The notes beneath the pieces were generated by a model. It was not told the origin of the DNA and made no database searches. It saw only the letters and a program-made list of their open reading frames with translations. Below are positions 19,229 to 28,129 of a stretch of 64,000 bases of DNA, in pieces (the stretch's first letter is position 1; every line of letters begins with the position of its first letter). The DNA is from Metallosphaera yellowstonensis MK1 (GTDB lineage: Archaea; Thermoproteota; Thermoprotei_A; Sulfolobales; Sulfolobaceae). The stretch covers positions 417,740 to 481,739 of the forward strand of contig NZ_JH597770.1 in the NCBI RefSeq assembly GCF_000243315.1, given 5' to 3'. The position numbers were made by a program, and so were the translations under genes.

Positions 19229-19774
19229 TCAGTGAGCCTGGATAGAGGCGAGCTCCTCGTAAATGGGACCCTTGGGAGTCAGGACGCTCTTGAACAATGT
19301 CACCTCCCTGACCTCCTGCTCACCTAAGGGTATGTCCAACATCTCCTCAATTAACTTCATGAGCTCTAAGACCCCTTTTGGTCCCTTGACTCTCCCTATA
19401 GTCAGGTGGGGCTGGAATTGCCCGTCCTCAGGTCTCACTCCCCTAGCCGCTAGAGACTTCACCAGGGAGGTCCTTAAGGTCTTGAGGTCGTTGAAACCGT
19501 TTGATATCCCTACCCATATAACCCTGGGTCTGGATAGGCTAGGGAAGGCCCCAAGACCCTTGAAGGTGAGCGAGAACGTGCTGAACTTAACCTCCTTCAT
19601 GCTCTCCTTGACCAAATCAACTTTTTCCTCCCTCACCTCTCCTAAGAATGCCAGGGTGATATGAACGTTCTTCGGTTCCACCATCTTTATGTCAGCTCTC
19701 AGGGCCTCCACCCTGGAGTAGACACGCTGTAACCACTCCTCGAACTTCACAGGTATTCCAATGAACAACCTCAC
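19229..19774 (-). CDS. thpR: RNA 2',3'-cyclic phosphodiesterase
   Basis: 181 aa, the LigT/2H family length. Two HxT signatures, NVHITLAFLG (residues ~46-55) and QPHLTIGRVKG (~130-140), form the active site. It opens 2',3'-cyclic phosphate or performs reversible RNA ligation. GTG 19774 gives the family start MRLFIGIPV. It heads an operon with the CCA-adding enzyme and a kinase, all fitting RNA end processing, and is divergent from the UPF0200 gene with a very short shared control region. Confidence 0.93.
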   Translation of the reverse strand: MRLFIGIPVKFEEWLQRVYSRVEALRADIKMVEPKNVHITLAFLGEVREEKVDLVKESMKEVKFSTFSLTFKGLGAFPSLSRPRVIWVGISNGFNDLKTLRTSLVKSLAARGVRPEDGQFQPHLTIGRVKGPKGVLELMKLIEEMLDIPLGEQEVREVTLFKSVLTPKGPIYEELASIQAH

Positions 19775-19813
19775 GCTTTTTAACCCCTCATGAGAGTTTG
19801 GTGGTGGTCTCCA

Positions 19814-20341
19814 ATTAAAGTGCTTCTCATAACCGGAATGCCAGGCTCTGGAAAGTCACTGCTCTCCTCTGTACTTAAGGAGAGGGGGTTCAACGTGATA
19901 GTCATGAGCGATGTTCTCAGGAAGAGATTCGAGAAGGACGCCAGGAGAGGGGAGAGGTTAATGGATTACGCCAAGAGAATGAGGGAGATCTACGGAGAGG
20001 GGATAGTGGCTAGGCTCAGCATAGAAGAGCTGAGAGGAAGGGAGGAGAGGATAGCCTTCGACGGAGTGAGAAATCTGGCTGAGGTACAGGAGTTCTCAAG
20101 GCTGGGAGATACCGTGATAGTGGCAGTCCACTCTCCTCCCTCAGTGAGGTATGCAAGGCTCATGAGGAGGATGAGGCCTGACGACTCCACTAGTGTCGAG
20201 GAGCTGAGAAGAAGAGATATGGAGGAGATTTCGCTGGGAATAGGTGGGGTAATAGCTATGGCAGACTACGTAGTGATCAATGACAGTAGCGAGGATGAAT
20301 TCAGGAGGAGGGTTCTGGAGCTACTGGGGAGAATAGGTTGA
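19814..20341 (+). CDS. UPF0200 family nucleotide kinase-like ATPase, probable ATT start
   Basis: P-loop GMPGSGKS at the N-terminus, DGVRN after the second strand and RMRPDD in the lid region place this in UPF0200, relatives of adenylate/dephospho-CoA kinases of unknown substrate. Family proteins begin MKV.LI.GMPGSGK. Here that corresponds to ATT-AAA-GTG at 19814. A TATA box at 19777-19783 predicts a start point near 19806, downstream of the in-frame ATG at 19790, so ATT 19814 or GTG 19820 is more likely. Its TGA overlaps the TTG of the next gene. Confidence 0.8.
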   Translation: MKVLLITGMPGSGKSLLSSVLKERGFNVIVMSDVLRKRFEKDARRGERLMDYAKRMREIYGEGIVARLSIEELRGREERIAFDGVRNLAEVQEFSRLGDTVIVAVHSPPSVRYARLMRRMRPDDSTSVEELRRRDMEEISLGIGGVIAMADYVVINDSSEDEFRRRVLELLGRIG

Positions 20342-20775
20342 CCAAGGTAGTGGTAACTGCTGAGCTGAGACCCTCAGAGGACGTGGATAAGGTAAAAGTG
20401 GCTATAGCTAACTTCTTCGATTATACAACCATAAGGAGGGAGAAGGGAGGGAGATTTGAGGTACTAATTGCTGAGTCTGAGACCCTGAAAAGCCTGACCA
20501 AGGTTCATAGAGCCTTGAGGGAGGAGAGGATATTGGATGCTGCAAGGAAGTACATGAGAAGGGGCGTTGAGGGAGATAGGCTGACCTTCATGATTCACAA
20601 GCAAGCTGCGTATGTGGGAAAGCTGACTTTCGTGGACGAAGAGAACGAGTCTCCCTTGGGTCCAATCACCTTCACGATTATCCATAAGGAGCCAGAGAAG
20701 GTTGTGGATTGGCTTGCTCCTAGGACTTCCAGGGGAAGACCCCTCTGGGAGAACCCTATCCCTGACGAAGGTTAA
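20338..20775 (+). CDS. UPF0201 family protein
   Basis: 145 aa. [23 protein letters not shown] and the C-terminal [10 protein letters not shown] match UPF0201, a widespread archaeal family with an RNA-binding-like alpha/beta fold and no known function. TTG 20338 overlaps the stop of the UPF0200 gene by 4 nt; these two families are adjacent in many archaea. The last 20 nt overlap the convergent RNase Z gene. Confidence 0.88.
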   Translation: MTKVVVTAELRPSEDVDKVKVAIANFFDYTTIRREKGGRFEVLIAESETLKSLTKVHRALREERILDAARKYMRRGVEGDRLTFMIHKQAAYVGKLTFVDEENESPLGPITFTIIHKEPEKVVDWLAPRTSRGRPLWENPIPDEG

Positions 20776-21634
20776 GGAAGGAAAGATCACTCGGAGCGAA
20801 CGACATCGGAAAGACCCTCTTGGCCTGTTTTACTAGCTCAGTGGCGTCACGATACCTTGAACTTATGTGGATGAGTGCCAATCTTCTCACCTCAGCCTCC
20901 TTAGCTACCTCAGCGGCCTCAACTGAGGTGGAGTGACCGTACTCACCTGCGTTGACTCCAGCCTCGAATGTAGAGTCGTGAAGCAGGAGGTCAACCCCTC
21001 TCACTGCCCTAATGACCTCATTACAGGGTCTCGTGTCCCCAGTATAGGCTATCCTGAGCCCCCTCCTCTTGATCAGGTAGTCCTCAGGCCTCAGTGTTCT
21101 TCCTTCCCAATGTACCTCCTTACCTTCTTTTAGTGTCCTCATGATCCTCCAATCGTTTATTCCCTCTCTCCTTAGCTTCTCTACATCAAGATTTGAGGAG
21201 TCCCTCTCTTGAATCAAATAGCCTTGGGATGGGACCACGTGACATGTCCTGAATGGGGTTACATGTATCTCTCCCAAGGTTAGTTCATCTACGAACTCCA
21301 GGGGGAAGTCCGGTTTGAAGAATGTGAGCTCGAAGCTTTCCTCCAATAACTCCTTGATGCCTGGAGGACCCATCACGTAGAGCTTTTCCTTCCTCCCGTA
21401 CATGGACATAGTCTGGATAAGAGGGGGTAAGCCTAACACGTGATCTGCGTGGAGGTGAGTTATCGCCACTAGCTTTATGGACATCACATTTAGGGAATTA
21501 CGAATCATGGCCAGTTGAGTTCCCTCCCCACAGTCCAGAAGGGCGGTGAAGTTATCTTTCTTCATGAGATATGCTGGGAGACCCCTCTTTGATGGGGCAC
21601 CTCCCCCAGTCCCTATGAAGATTACCTGGAACAT
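20756..21634 (-). CDS. rnz: Ribonuclease Z
   Basis: About 292 aa metallo-beta-lactamase. THLHADHVLG is the zinc motif II, IAYTGDTRPC the DxD/motif IV region, LLHDSTFE and LIHISSRY the remaining ligands. It removes tRNA 3' trailers before CCA addition. ATG 21634 gives the family N-terminus MFQVIFIGTGGGAPS; an ATG at 21643 overlaps the upstream methyltransferase stop. Together with CCA enzyme, ThpR and G10 methyltransferase it forms a tRNA-maturation neighbourhood. Confidence 0.95.
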   Translation of the reverse strand: MFQVIFIGTGGGAPSKRGLPAYLMKKDNFTALLDCGEGTQLAMIRNSLNVMSIKLVAITHLHADHVLGLPPLIQTMSMYGRKEKLYVMGPPGIKELLEESFELTFFKPDFPLEFVDELTLGEIHVTPFRTCHVVPSQGYLIQERDSSNLDVEKLRREGINDWRIMRTLKEGKEVHWEGRTLRPEDYLIKRRGLRIAYTGDTRPCNEVIRAVRGVDLLLHDSTFEAGVNAGEYGHSTSVEAAEVAKEAEVRRLALIHISSRYRDATELVKQAKRVFPMSFAPSDLSFLNLRQG

Positions 21635-21642
21635 TAACTTCA

Positions 21643-22569
21643 CTACCCTCTCTCAACAACATATATTGCCCTGGACAGGCTCTTGTGAAGGTATATCAGA
21701 TGAGTTGAGACTGTCTTGAGCCCTGCTGACCTTATCTCGTCTCTCCAGTCCTCCCTGGAGTCAGAAGCGAAGACTAACCTCCCCCCACGTTCCATAAGCT
21801 CAGCTGAGACAGAGAGGAAGGCTGCATAAAGTTCCCTCAGGGTTGCACCCTTGGCGCTGCTCGACCTCCCGTAAGGAGGGTCCGTGACTACGTGGAATCC
21901 TCCAACCAGGTTAAGCGATGTCACTGATCCCTGAATCACGTGACACTGATAATTAAAGTGAGATAAGTTCGCCTTGGCTTTGGTGACCATGGAGGGATCC
22001 ACGTCAACTCCTACACAGTCCAGTCCCATCCATGCACTCTCCAAGAGGATAGATCCCACACCAACGAACGGGTCTAACACCCTCTTCCTCACCCTAGCCA
22101 AGTTGACCATTAACCTGGAGGTGAAAGGATCCATGGTACCTGACTGGGAGAAGGGCTTCATGGAGTGTTCCCTTAAGCTCTTAGAGTCCCTCTCCTCCTC
22201 CCTAATACCAGCTACTATCACTCCGTCTGTGAAGACTAGGTCCAGCTTAGGGCACCTCTTGGAGGTCTCGACACCTTTTGTGGCCTCAGAGTAAAGTGCC
22301 CTGAACATGTTCTTGTCCCTTCCAAGGATAACGTCAGGATAGATGGAGAAGCACCTCCCTCTGATCGCCTCGTTCACTTCCTTAGGATCGTGAGAGGCAG
22401 ACAGTAGCTTACCGGAGACCTTAACCGTGGAAGACCTACTGGCTATCTTCTCCCTCCCGTCGGGTAAGAGGGCGACTCCAGCCAAAAAGTGGACTTCCCC
22501 CTCCACTAGTGCCCTAACCTCTGCCATGGAGATGAAGGGGTCGTCCATACTGAACTTGGCGTACCTCAC
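21643..22569 (-). CDS. tRNA (guanine-10 N2)-methyltransferase (Trm11/TrmG10 type)
   Basis: 308 aa. RVLDPFVGVGSILLES is the SAM-binding motif I, CVGVDVDPSM motif II and VTDPPYGRSSSA motif IV, typical of N2-guanine methyltransferases. The archaeal tRNA m2G10/m22G10 enzyme has exactly this arrangement with an N-terminal THUMP-like half. It precedes RNase Z by 8 nt or less on the same strand. Some family members methylate G6 or G26, but the RFAM-like motif set best fits the G10 group. Confidence 0.85.
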   Translation of the reverse strand: MRYAKFSMDDPFISMAEVRALVEGEVHFLAGVALLPDGREKIASRSSTVKVSGKLLSASHDPKEVNEAIRGRCFSIYPDVILGRDKNMFRALYSEATKGVETSKRCPKLDLVFTDGVIVAGIREEERDSKSLREHSMKPFSQSGTMDPFTSRLMVNLARVRKRVLDPFVGVGSILLESAWMGLDCVGVDVDPSMVTKAKANLSHFNYQCHVIQGSVTSLNLVGGFHVVTDPPYGRSSSAKGATLRELYAAFLSVSAELMERGGRLVFASDSREDWRDEIRSAGLKTVSTHLIYLHKSLSRAIYVVERG

Positions 22570-22580
22570 GCCAATTCCCT

Positions 22581-23453
22581 TTATAATCTCACTGCTATCT
22601 GGTCGGATACGTCAACTAGTGTTACCCTCTCCTCAGGCACGACCGTGTTGGTACCTATAACCTCTCTGATTCCGGCCTCTCTTAACCTGTTCATGGCATC
22701 CCGAACTAGGAGTAGGTGGACTGCAACACTTATGACGCTTCTGGCCCCGGAGGAGTAAGCAATCCTGCTCGCCTCAGCCAGGGTTCCCCCAGTGCTTATT
22801 ATGTCGTCTACCAGGATTACGTCGTAACCGTTGAGGGGGGGTATGTCAGCCTGTCTTATCCTAACTTCTCCAGTCTTCCTGTCCCTCTCCTTCTCTAGGA
22901 AGGAGAAGTTTGTCTCAAGCTCCTTGGCCAACCTCTCAGCCCTCTCCAGAGCTCCCCTATCTGGGGCCAGCACGAAGGGTCTCTCTACTCTCTTTCTAGC
23001 CTCCCTGGCCAGGGAGGGAATAGGATCTACGATCCTCACTTCTCCTGGGAAATAGTCCATGGACTCCCTGTGGTGGGGTTCTACCACCACCAGGGTGTTT
23101 GCACCAGCTGCGTGGATGAGATTGAGGATAGTCTTTGCACTCAAAGCTTCTCCATCTGTGAACCTCCTGTCCTGCCTCAGGTAAGCAAGGTAGGGGACAA
23201 CTGCGGTGATCTTCGTCGCCCCCATGTCTCTTATGGCCTCAAGGGTCAGGAGTAGTTCCAGGAGGTTCTTGTTCTGTGGAGGTTGTGTGGTCTGAACCAG
23301 GACAACCTCCTCGCCGTCCAAGCTGGCTGGTATCCTGATGTACGACTCCCCGTCAGGGAAGAGCTTAGACTCAACCTTCACCAGAGGGTATCCAGTTAGC
23401 TTGGAGAGCCTACCGTCAACGCCGTTAGTTGACGTCCCGCCTACTATTATCAT
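22581..23453 (-). CDS. prs: Ribose-phosphate pyrophosphokinase
   Basis: 290 aa. Makes PRPP from ribose-5-P and ATP. Visible signatures are FPDGESYIRIP, the ATP loop VVPYLAYLRQDRRF, the catalytic VVEPHHRES and the PRPP-binding VILVDDIISTGGT. Length and motifs match the archaeal class. ATG 23453 lies divergent from the GPN GTPase gene, with only 51 bp between starts holding both promoters. Confidence 0.96.
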   Translation of the reverse strand: MIIVGGTSTNGVDGRLSKLTGYPLVKVESKLFPDGESYIRIPASLDGEEVVLVQTTQPPQNKNLLELLLTLEAIRDMGATKITAVVPYLAYLRQDRRFTDGEALSAKTILNLIHAAGANTLVVVEPHHRESMDYFPGEVRIVDPIPSLAREARKRVERPFVLAPDRGALERAERLAKELETNFSFLEKERDRKTGEVRIRQADIPPLNGYDVILVDDIISTGGTLAEASRIAYSSGARSVISVAVHLLLVRDAMNRLREAGIREVIGTNTVVPEERVTLVDVSDQIAVRL

Positions 23454-23504
23454 TGAGAAGAGTGGAATGGAGAAGTTTTAAAGGTTAAGGGAATACCGAG
23501 TCTC

Positions 23505-24269
23505 ATGTATTACATATTTTTCACCGGTACAGCAGGATCTGGGAAGACGACACTAGTGAAAGAGTTTCAGCAATACCTCTTGGACCTAGAGATGGATACC
23601 GCAGTTATTAATATGGATCCAGCGGTGGAGAGGGTTCCCTATACTCCTGACTTCGACGTCAGGGATTACGTTGATGCCATTGAGGTTATGGAGAGATACG
23701 GATTGGGTCCTAACTCTTCCCTGGTGGTATCAATAGACCTCCTCCTTACCAAAGCTACGGATATCAAGAGGGAAATAGGAGATATAGAGGCTAACTATGT
23801 GCTGGTTGATACGCCTGGGCAAGTGGAGCTCTTCGCTTATAGGGACACTGGCAGGCTGTTCTCCTCACTCCTGGTGGGGGAGAGTAAGAGCGTGAACGTC
23901 TTCCTCCTGGACTCCTATCTAGCCAGAGAGGCCAGGAGCTACGTATCGTTGCTCCTCCTCTCGAGCTCGGTTAGGTTCAAGCTAGGAATGCCTCAAATTA
24001 ACGTCCTCTCTAAGGTGGATCTCCTGAACCAGAGGGAGTTACACCAACTACTGGAGTGGGGTGAGGGTGAGGGGTTGGTTGACTCACTGGGGGTAATAGA
24101 CGATTATTCCTATGAGTTGGTAAAGACTCTTATAGAGAGCCTTGAGAGGCCCCCTATTCCTCTGTCGGCCAACAAGAGAGATGGATTCGATGAGCTCTAT
24201 GCCGAGGTTCAGAGGATAGTAGCAAGTGGGGAGGATTTCGCCACAGAGGAGAACAACAGTAGACTTTAG
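23505..24269 (+). CDS. GPN-loop GTPase
   Basis: 254 aa. P-loop GTAGSGKTTL, the diagnostic Gly-Pro-Asn in RYGLGPNSSLV, DTPGQVELF (G3) and LSKVDLL (G4) define the GPN family, homologous to eukaryotic Npa3/XAB1 proteins involved in RNA polymerase II assembly. Its archaeal role is unproven. An AGTTTTAAAGG box at 23473-23483 predicts a leaderless ATG. Stop is TAG, showing that amber codons are ordinary terminators in this genome. Confidence 0.93.
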   Translation: MYYIFFTGTAGSGKTTLVKEFQQYLLDLEMDTAVINMDPAVERVPYTPDFDVRDYVDAIEVMERYGLGPNSSLVVSIDLLLTKATDIKREIGDIEANYVLVDTPGQVELFAYRDTGRLFSSLLVGESKSVNVFLLDSYLAREARSYVSLLLLSSSVRFKLGMPQINVLSKVDLLNQRELHQLLEWGEGEGLVDSLGVIDDYSYELVKTLIESLERPPIPLSANKRDGFDELYAEVQRIVASGEDFATEENNSRL

Positions 24270-24609
24270 CCCATTGAACGTCGTCAAACTCCATGGAGAT
24301 AAAGTACAAGCTTTTTCCCCTCAGGCCTGACAGCTCCCCAACCACTTATTTCATACTCCTCAGTCCTGAAGGGCTACCTCGTTACGCAATTCGTGAAGCC
24401 CAGCTGGATTGTCTTGCAATTCGGGCTCTGAGGGATTACGGACTCACAGCCGTTGTCGGACTTTCCTAATCCCACACTTAAGGTGTTCTAATAACTTGCT
24501 GAACTTCCACTTGAGTTCTAAGTTCACAGTCAGTACTGTTATTCCAATTCGATCGCTGTAGATTCATGAACCACAGTGATTTTTTACTGGTCCAAATAAG
24601 GACTTACCT
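24270..24609. other. Gene-free gap with repeat relic and PCNA promoter
   Basis: No gene is visible. GCAATTCG occurs twice (24389-24396, 24414-24421). A degenerate copy of the dispersed inverted-repeat element spans 24448-24500 (AGCCGTTGT then ATAACTTGCT). A GATTTTTTACTGG block at 24577-24589 is the probable PCNA TATA region. Confidence 0.4.
24448..24500. repeat. Degenerate, shortened copy of the dispersed element
   Basis: AGCCGTTGT (24448-24456) and ATAACTTGCT (24491-24500) with a 34-nt spacer. Weakest of the five copies; arms differ from the consensus at two positions or carry one extra base. Confidence 0.3.
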
Positions 24610-25344
24610 ATGAAGTTTAAGGCAGTAGACGCGGTATCCATCGCATCGATCCTCAGGACAGTGGGGGAATTCATGCCAGAGGTGACCTTGGTCTCCACTA
24701 AGGAGGGACTCAGGCTCGGTGGTGTGGATCCCTCTAGGGTAGCTTACGTTGACATCGTCATTCCCTCACTCTACTTCCAGGAATTTGAGTCTGGAGAGAG
24801 AGAGGTCATAGGCATTAAACTCGAGGATGTCATAAACGCACTTAAGAACGTCAAGAAAAACGATGGGCTAACATTTTTCACAAACGAGGGGAAACTGGAG
24901 CTGACAATAGAGGGAGACTTCGAGAGATCCTTCATCATTCCCCTCGTCGAGCTTGAGGAACCTAAGAATCCTGGTATAAATCTCCAGTTCGCATTCAAGG
25001 CGAAGATGCTCACTTCGACATTCAACGAGACCCTAGATATCCTCTCAGACATGGGGGAGTCGGTAGTAATCTCGTCAGAGGACGGGAAACTCATCATCTC
25101 CGTGGAAGGAGACGTAGGGGTCTCCAGGGTTGAGCTCTCTGAGGCCGCAGGGAACTTAATTGAAGCTTCGGGGACTAACGCCTCTTCGGTTTACGGTCTG
25201 GACTACCTCCTCAAAACTACTAAGATGAGGAACTCTTCAGATGTAGTGGAGCTCATGTTCGGCACCCAGCTACCCCTAAAGCTGAGGTTCCAGTTACCTC
25301 AGGAAGGATACGGTGATGTTTACATTGCCCCGAGGGCCGAGTAA
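24610..25344 (+). CDS. pcn: DNA polymerase sliding clamp (PCNA subunit)
   Basis: 244 aa, the standard PCNA length, with the N-terminal FKAVDAVSIASIL, the inter-domain connector and the C-terminal LPLKLRFQLPQEGYGDVYIAPR. Crenarchaea build a heterotrimeric clamp from three paralogues; the one next to priS corresponds to PCNA2 in Saccharolobus (SSO1047-like context). It tethers polymerase, ligase and FEN1 to DNA. Overlaps priS by about 30 nt. Confidence 0.95.
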   Translation: MKFKAVDAVSIASILRTVGEFMPEVTLVSTKEGLRLGGVDPSRVAYVDIVIPSLYFQEFESGEREVIGIKLEDVINALKNVKKNDGLTFFTNEGKLELTIEGDFERSFIIPLVELEEPKNPGINLQFAFKAKMLTSTFNETLDILSDMGESVVISSEDGKLIISVEGDVGVSRVELSEAAGNLIEASGTNASSVYGLDYLLKTTKMRNSSDVVELMFGTQLPLKLRFQLPQEGYGDVYIAPRAE

Positions 25345-26290
25345 GATAGTGAGGGGGCTCCTCAAGGAGTATTACGAGAGAGCCCAACTGATGTTACCCT
25401 TCGACGTGGAACTGAGAGAGTTCGCGTATCAGCCCTTAGATGGGGGAAGTTACGTAAGGCACATCTCCCTTCAGAACGAGGCCGAGGTGAGACAGATGGC
25501 CACTAGGGAGATACCGGGACATCTCTTTTACTCCTCTGCGAAGTATCAGAGGCCTGCGGCGAGAGACATGGAAGAGAAGGGGTGGATGGGGTCAGATCTT
25601 CAGTTCGACATAGATGCAGACCACCTCTGTCAAGTAAGGAGGATCGTATTCTGCCCGATCTGTGGGGAGGAAGTGACGGGAGATCGATGTCCCAGGGACG
25701 GCACTGAGAGCATGGAATACGTTGAGATAACCCAGGACTGTCTGGAGAAGGCCCTGGAGCAGGCTACAACGTTAACAGATATACTGAAGGACGACTTTGG
25801 TCTCATCCCTAGACTGTTCTTCTCTGGGAATAGAGGGTTTCACGTTCTAGTGGAGTGTTCTGGGGAATGTGCACTTATGGACTCTGAGGACAGGAGGGAG
25901 GTAGTGAAATACGTGACTGGTGATGGGGTACCTGACTATAGGGGCTCTTTACAGGATCCAGGGTGGCCCGGTAGGCAAGCTAGGGGAGTGAAGGGAGTGC
26001 AGGTCGATGAACAGGTCACGGTTGACGTGAGGAGACTGGTAAGGATTCCTGGTTCGGTTCACGGAAAGAGTTCCCTACTGGTCAAGGAGGTCACTGGCGA
26101 GTTCAGGTTGGATCAGGGGCTTTCTCCTTTCACCGGTTCCGCAATCGTTTTACCTTATTTGTCTGGGGAGTTCCTCCTCATAGACAGGACATTCAGGTTG
26201 GAGAGAGGTGTTCCGTTGAAGCTGGACGCCAGTTACGCCATGTTTGCGTGGGCGAAGGGATTGGGCGAGGTGACCTTCTACGTTAGATGA
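25316..26290 (+). CDS. priS: DNA primase small subunit
   Basis: About 324 aa catalytic subunit of the eukaryotic-type primase. FDIDADH carries the two catalytic aspartates; CPICGEEVTGDRC is the zinc knuckle typical of the crenarchaeal enzyme; FSGNRGFHVLV and VTVDVRRLVRIPGSVHGKS complete the active site. ATG 25316 (GTG 25313 is also in frame) lies within the end of the clamp gene after a GGTG motif. Confidence 0.96.
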   Translation: MFTLPRGPSKIVRGLLKEYYERAQLMLPFDVELREFAYQPLDGGSYVRHISLQNEAEVRQMATREIPGHLFYSSAKYQRPAARDMEEKGWMGSDLQFDIDADHLCQVRRIVFCPICGEEVTGDRCPRDGTESMEYVEITQDCLEKALEQATTLTDILKDDFGLIPRLFFSGNRGFHVLVECSGECALMDSEDRREVVKYVTGDGVPDYRGSLQDPGWPGRQARGVKGVQVDEQVTVDVRRLVRIPGSVHGKSSLLVKEVTGEFRLDQGLSPFTGSAIVLPYLSGEFLLIDRTFRLERGVPLKLDASYAMFAWAKGLGEVTFYVR

Positions 26291-26291
26291 A

Positions 26292-26741
26292 GTGTTGTCC
26301 AAGGAACTAAAGGACGAGAAACCGGAGAGGATTGCAGAACAACAGGTAGAGGATCTTCAGCTGATCTTCAAGAGGCTTAGCATGAAATATAGTGATAAGA
26401 TTCACGATGAAGAGCTCAAGGTCTACTCGGAACTAGCTGACTCTCTCTTCGAAGTCAGGTTAGCTAAGGTCTTGGAGGGCCATTCGCTAGGGGATAGCTT
26501 CGATTCCTGGGAGGAGGAGATTCTCTCCAAATTGAGGGAGTTCTACGTCTCCTTTGTCATGGGTCACTATCCGGTGAGGAACGGTAAGGTTTTGTGTAGA
26601 GTTGTCAAGGAACTGTACTTCAGTGGGACAGTCCTAAAGCCAGGGGACCTGATCTTCATGGAGGTTAAGAAGGCTGTGGGATTACTCCTCTCTGGGGTTG
26701 TGGAACCCTGCAGTTTGTTCAAGAAGACAAGGCGAGAGTGA
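26292..26741 (+). CDS. gins15: GINS complex subunit Gins15
   Basis: 149 aa, mostly helical with a small C-terminal beta region (VLKPGDLIFMEVKKAVGLLLSGVVEP). Sequence motifs are weak, but position immediately after priS and length are those of crenarchaeal Gins15, the GINS subunit of the CMG replicative helicase. GTG 26292 begins 1 nt after the priS stop; TTG 26295 is an alternative. The pcna-priS-gins15 order is conserved in Sulfolobales. Confidence 0.85.
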   Translation: MLSKELKDEKPERIAEQQVEDLQLIFKRLSMKYSDKIHDEELKVYSELADSLFEVRLAKVLEGHSLGDSFDSWEEEILSKLREFYVSFVMGHYPVRNGKVLCRVVKELYFSGTVLKPGDLIFMEVKKAVGLLLSGVVEPCSLFKKTRRE

Positions 26742-27030
26742 AAATCGAAGGATCAATTATCCGCATTCGTCTAGTTCACTGAGGTTTTCTCACAAATCCA
26801 GGCAAAGTAAGTCTGTGATGTTTCGCACCTATGCAGAAGCAAAAGCATGATAACCCTTCATTAGCTCATCATTTTACCTTGAGGCCGGGATATGCGTAAG
26901 TGATTCAAGGAACGTCTCTACGGAAACAGTAGAGAGCGACCAGAAGACCCACACATTCGGACAGGTTCAGCTACGGTTGATCGTTTAGTTGCCCCGCTCA
27001 AATAGTATTTGTCTCAGCTATCTGCGCAAG

Positions 27031-27450
27031 TCAGTTCTTTAAGTTTAACTTCTTTAGGTAATATACAACGAGGTTGGTTGAGATACTTAATTCCTTAGCT
27101 ATTCTGTAAATCGAGTATCCGTTGATGTACATCTCTTTGATTTTCTCGATCTTGTCTTGAGTCATTCTCCTTTTAGTCTTCACAAGTTTATGCTTCTTGA
27201 GAATTCTGAGGACGGTGTTGGAGTTGAGTTCTAACATCTTGCTGATCTTATTTGCACTGTAGCCCTGTTTTCCCATCTCGATGACCTTCTCCACTACCGC
27301 TTGAGGGGTTTTTCCTCTAAACTCAACTCCACTATCTTTCAGTATTCTCCTGGTCTTTGAGTAACTCAGGTTCAGTTGTTTGGCGATCTCCCTGATCGAC
27401 ATACCGCTTTCATACATTTTCTTTGCTTTTTCATTCAACTCATCTTGCAT
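27031..27450 (-). CDS. DNA-binding protein with three tandem HTH repeats
   Basis: 139 aa from ATG 27450. It is made of three similar ~46-residue helix-turn-helix units: residues ~8-40 (SIREIAKQLNLSYSKTRRIL), ~58-90 (SANKISKMLELNSNTVLRIL) and ~103-135 (SIYRIAKELSISTNLVVYYL), each resembling the resolvase/HTH_23 fold. A TATAAAAAG box at about 27475-27485 fits this start; the longer frame to 27630 would run into the divergent LysE gene. It is basic and Lys-rich. Likely a transcription factor or element-derived DNA-binding protein; no catalytic domain is present. Confidence 0.78.
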   Translation of the reverse strand: MQDELNEKAKKMYESGMSIREIAKQLNLSYSKTRRILKDSGVEFRGKTPQAVVEKVIEMGKQGYSANKISKMLELNSNTVLRILKKHKLVKTKRRMTQDKIEKIKEMYINGYSIYRIAKELSISTNLVVYYLKKLNLKN

Positions 27451-27559
27451 GCATTGGATTTCTTCTCCATACTTTTTATATTTTTTCCCAAAACCCTTTT
27501 TATTCTCTTTATATCCCCTCTCCACCTGAACTTTTAAGGACAGGGCATAAGTCATCACA

Positions 27560-28129
27560 ATGGAGCTTTTCAGCTTGTTATTTGGCCTAGCCCTGGGTTT
27601 ATCAATAGCTGCACCCCCTGGTCCTGTCAATTCTATAATAGCGGCTGAGTCGCTAAGGTCTAAGCTTCACGGAACCAGCGTAGGCTTAGGTGCAATGACC
27701 GCAGACTTCATTTTCTTCGTACTAACTCTATTTTTCGGTCATTTTATCCCAACGAAGATAACATACTTCCTCTACGTTGTAGGAGGTCTATTCATGATAT
27801 GGCTAGCCTTTGGGGTGTTGAGGTCCACATCCTCCTCTAGGACCGCTAGGGCTAACTACATCACCGGCTTGAGCATGGGTCTTACAAATCCCTTTCAGAT
27901 CACCTGGTGGCTTACAACCGGTCTATTTATGATACAACAGGTTGGGGTATTTGCAGCACCTGGTTTCTTTGGAGGAATAGTGATATGGATAACCTTATTC
28001 CCCTATATCGTTAACAGATATGCGAAGGGTCTCTTCAGGATCATAAGGTTCATATCCTTTGGTATTCTTTTAGGTTTTGGGGCTTTTATATTGGTAGAGG
28101 GAGTAATTCTCATAGCGCGGATATTATAG
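27560..28129 (+). CDS. LysE family amino-acid exporter
   Basis: 189 aa, six hydrophobic segments. The N-terminal GLSIAAPPGPVNSIIAAESL is the LysE/RhtB signature, and GLTNPFQITWW the TM4 repeat. It exports an amino acid or similar small molecule. ATG 27560 follows an ACTTTTAAGG box at 27531-27540, giving a leaderless mRNA. Its 3' end overlaps a convergent HTH gene by 20 nt. Confidence 0.88.
   Translation: MELFSLLFGLALGLSIAAPPGPVNSIIAAESLRSKLHGTSVGLGAMTADFIFFVLTLFFGHFIPTKITYFLYVVGGLFMIWLAFGVLRSTSSSRTARANYITGLSMGLTNPFQITWWLTTGLFMIQQVGVFAAPGFFGGIVIWITLFPYIVNRYAKGLFRIIRFISFGILLGFGAFILVEGVILIARIL

Noticed and set aside
26816-26868. Plus-strand box C/D sRNA between gins15 and the HTH gene
   Set aside because: Spacing is right (GTGATGT, 12 nt, CAGA, 9 nt, ATGATAA, 11 nt), but the terminal box D would be CTCA, breaking the essential G-A pairs, and no promoter is evident.
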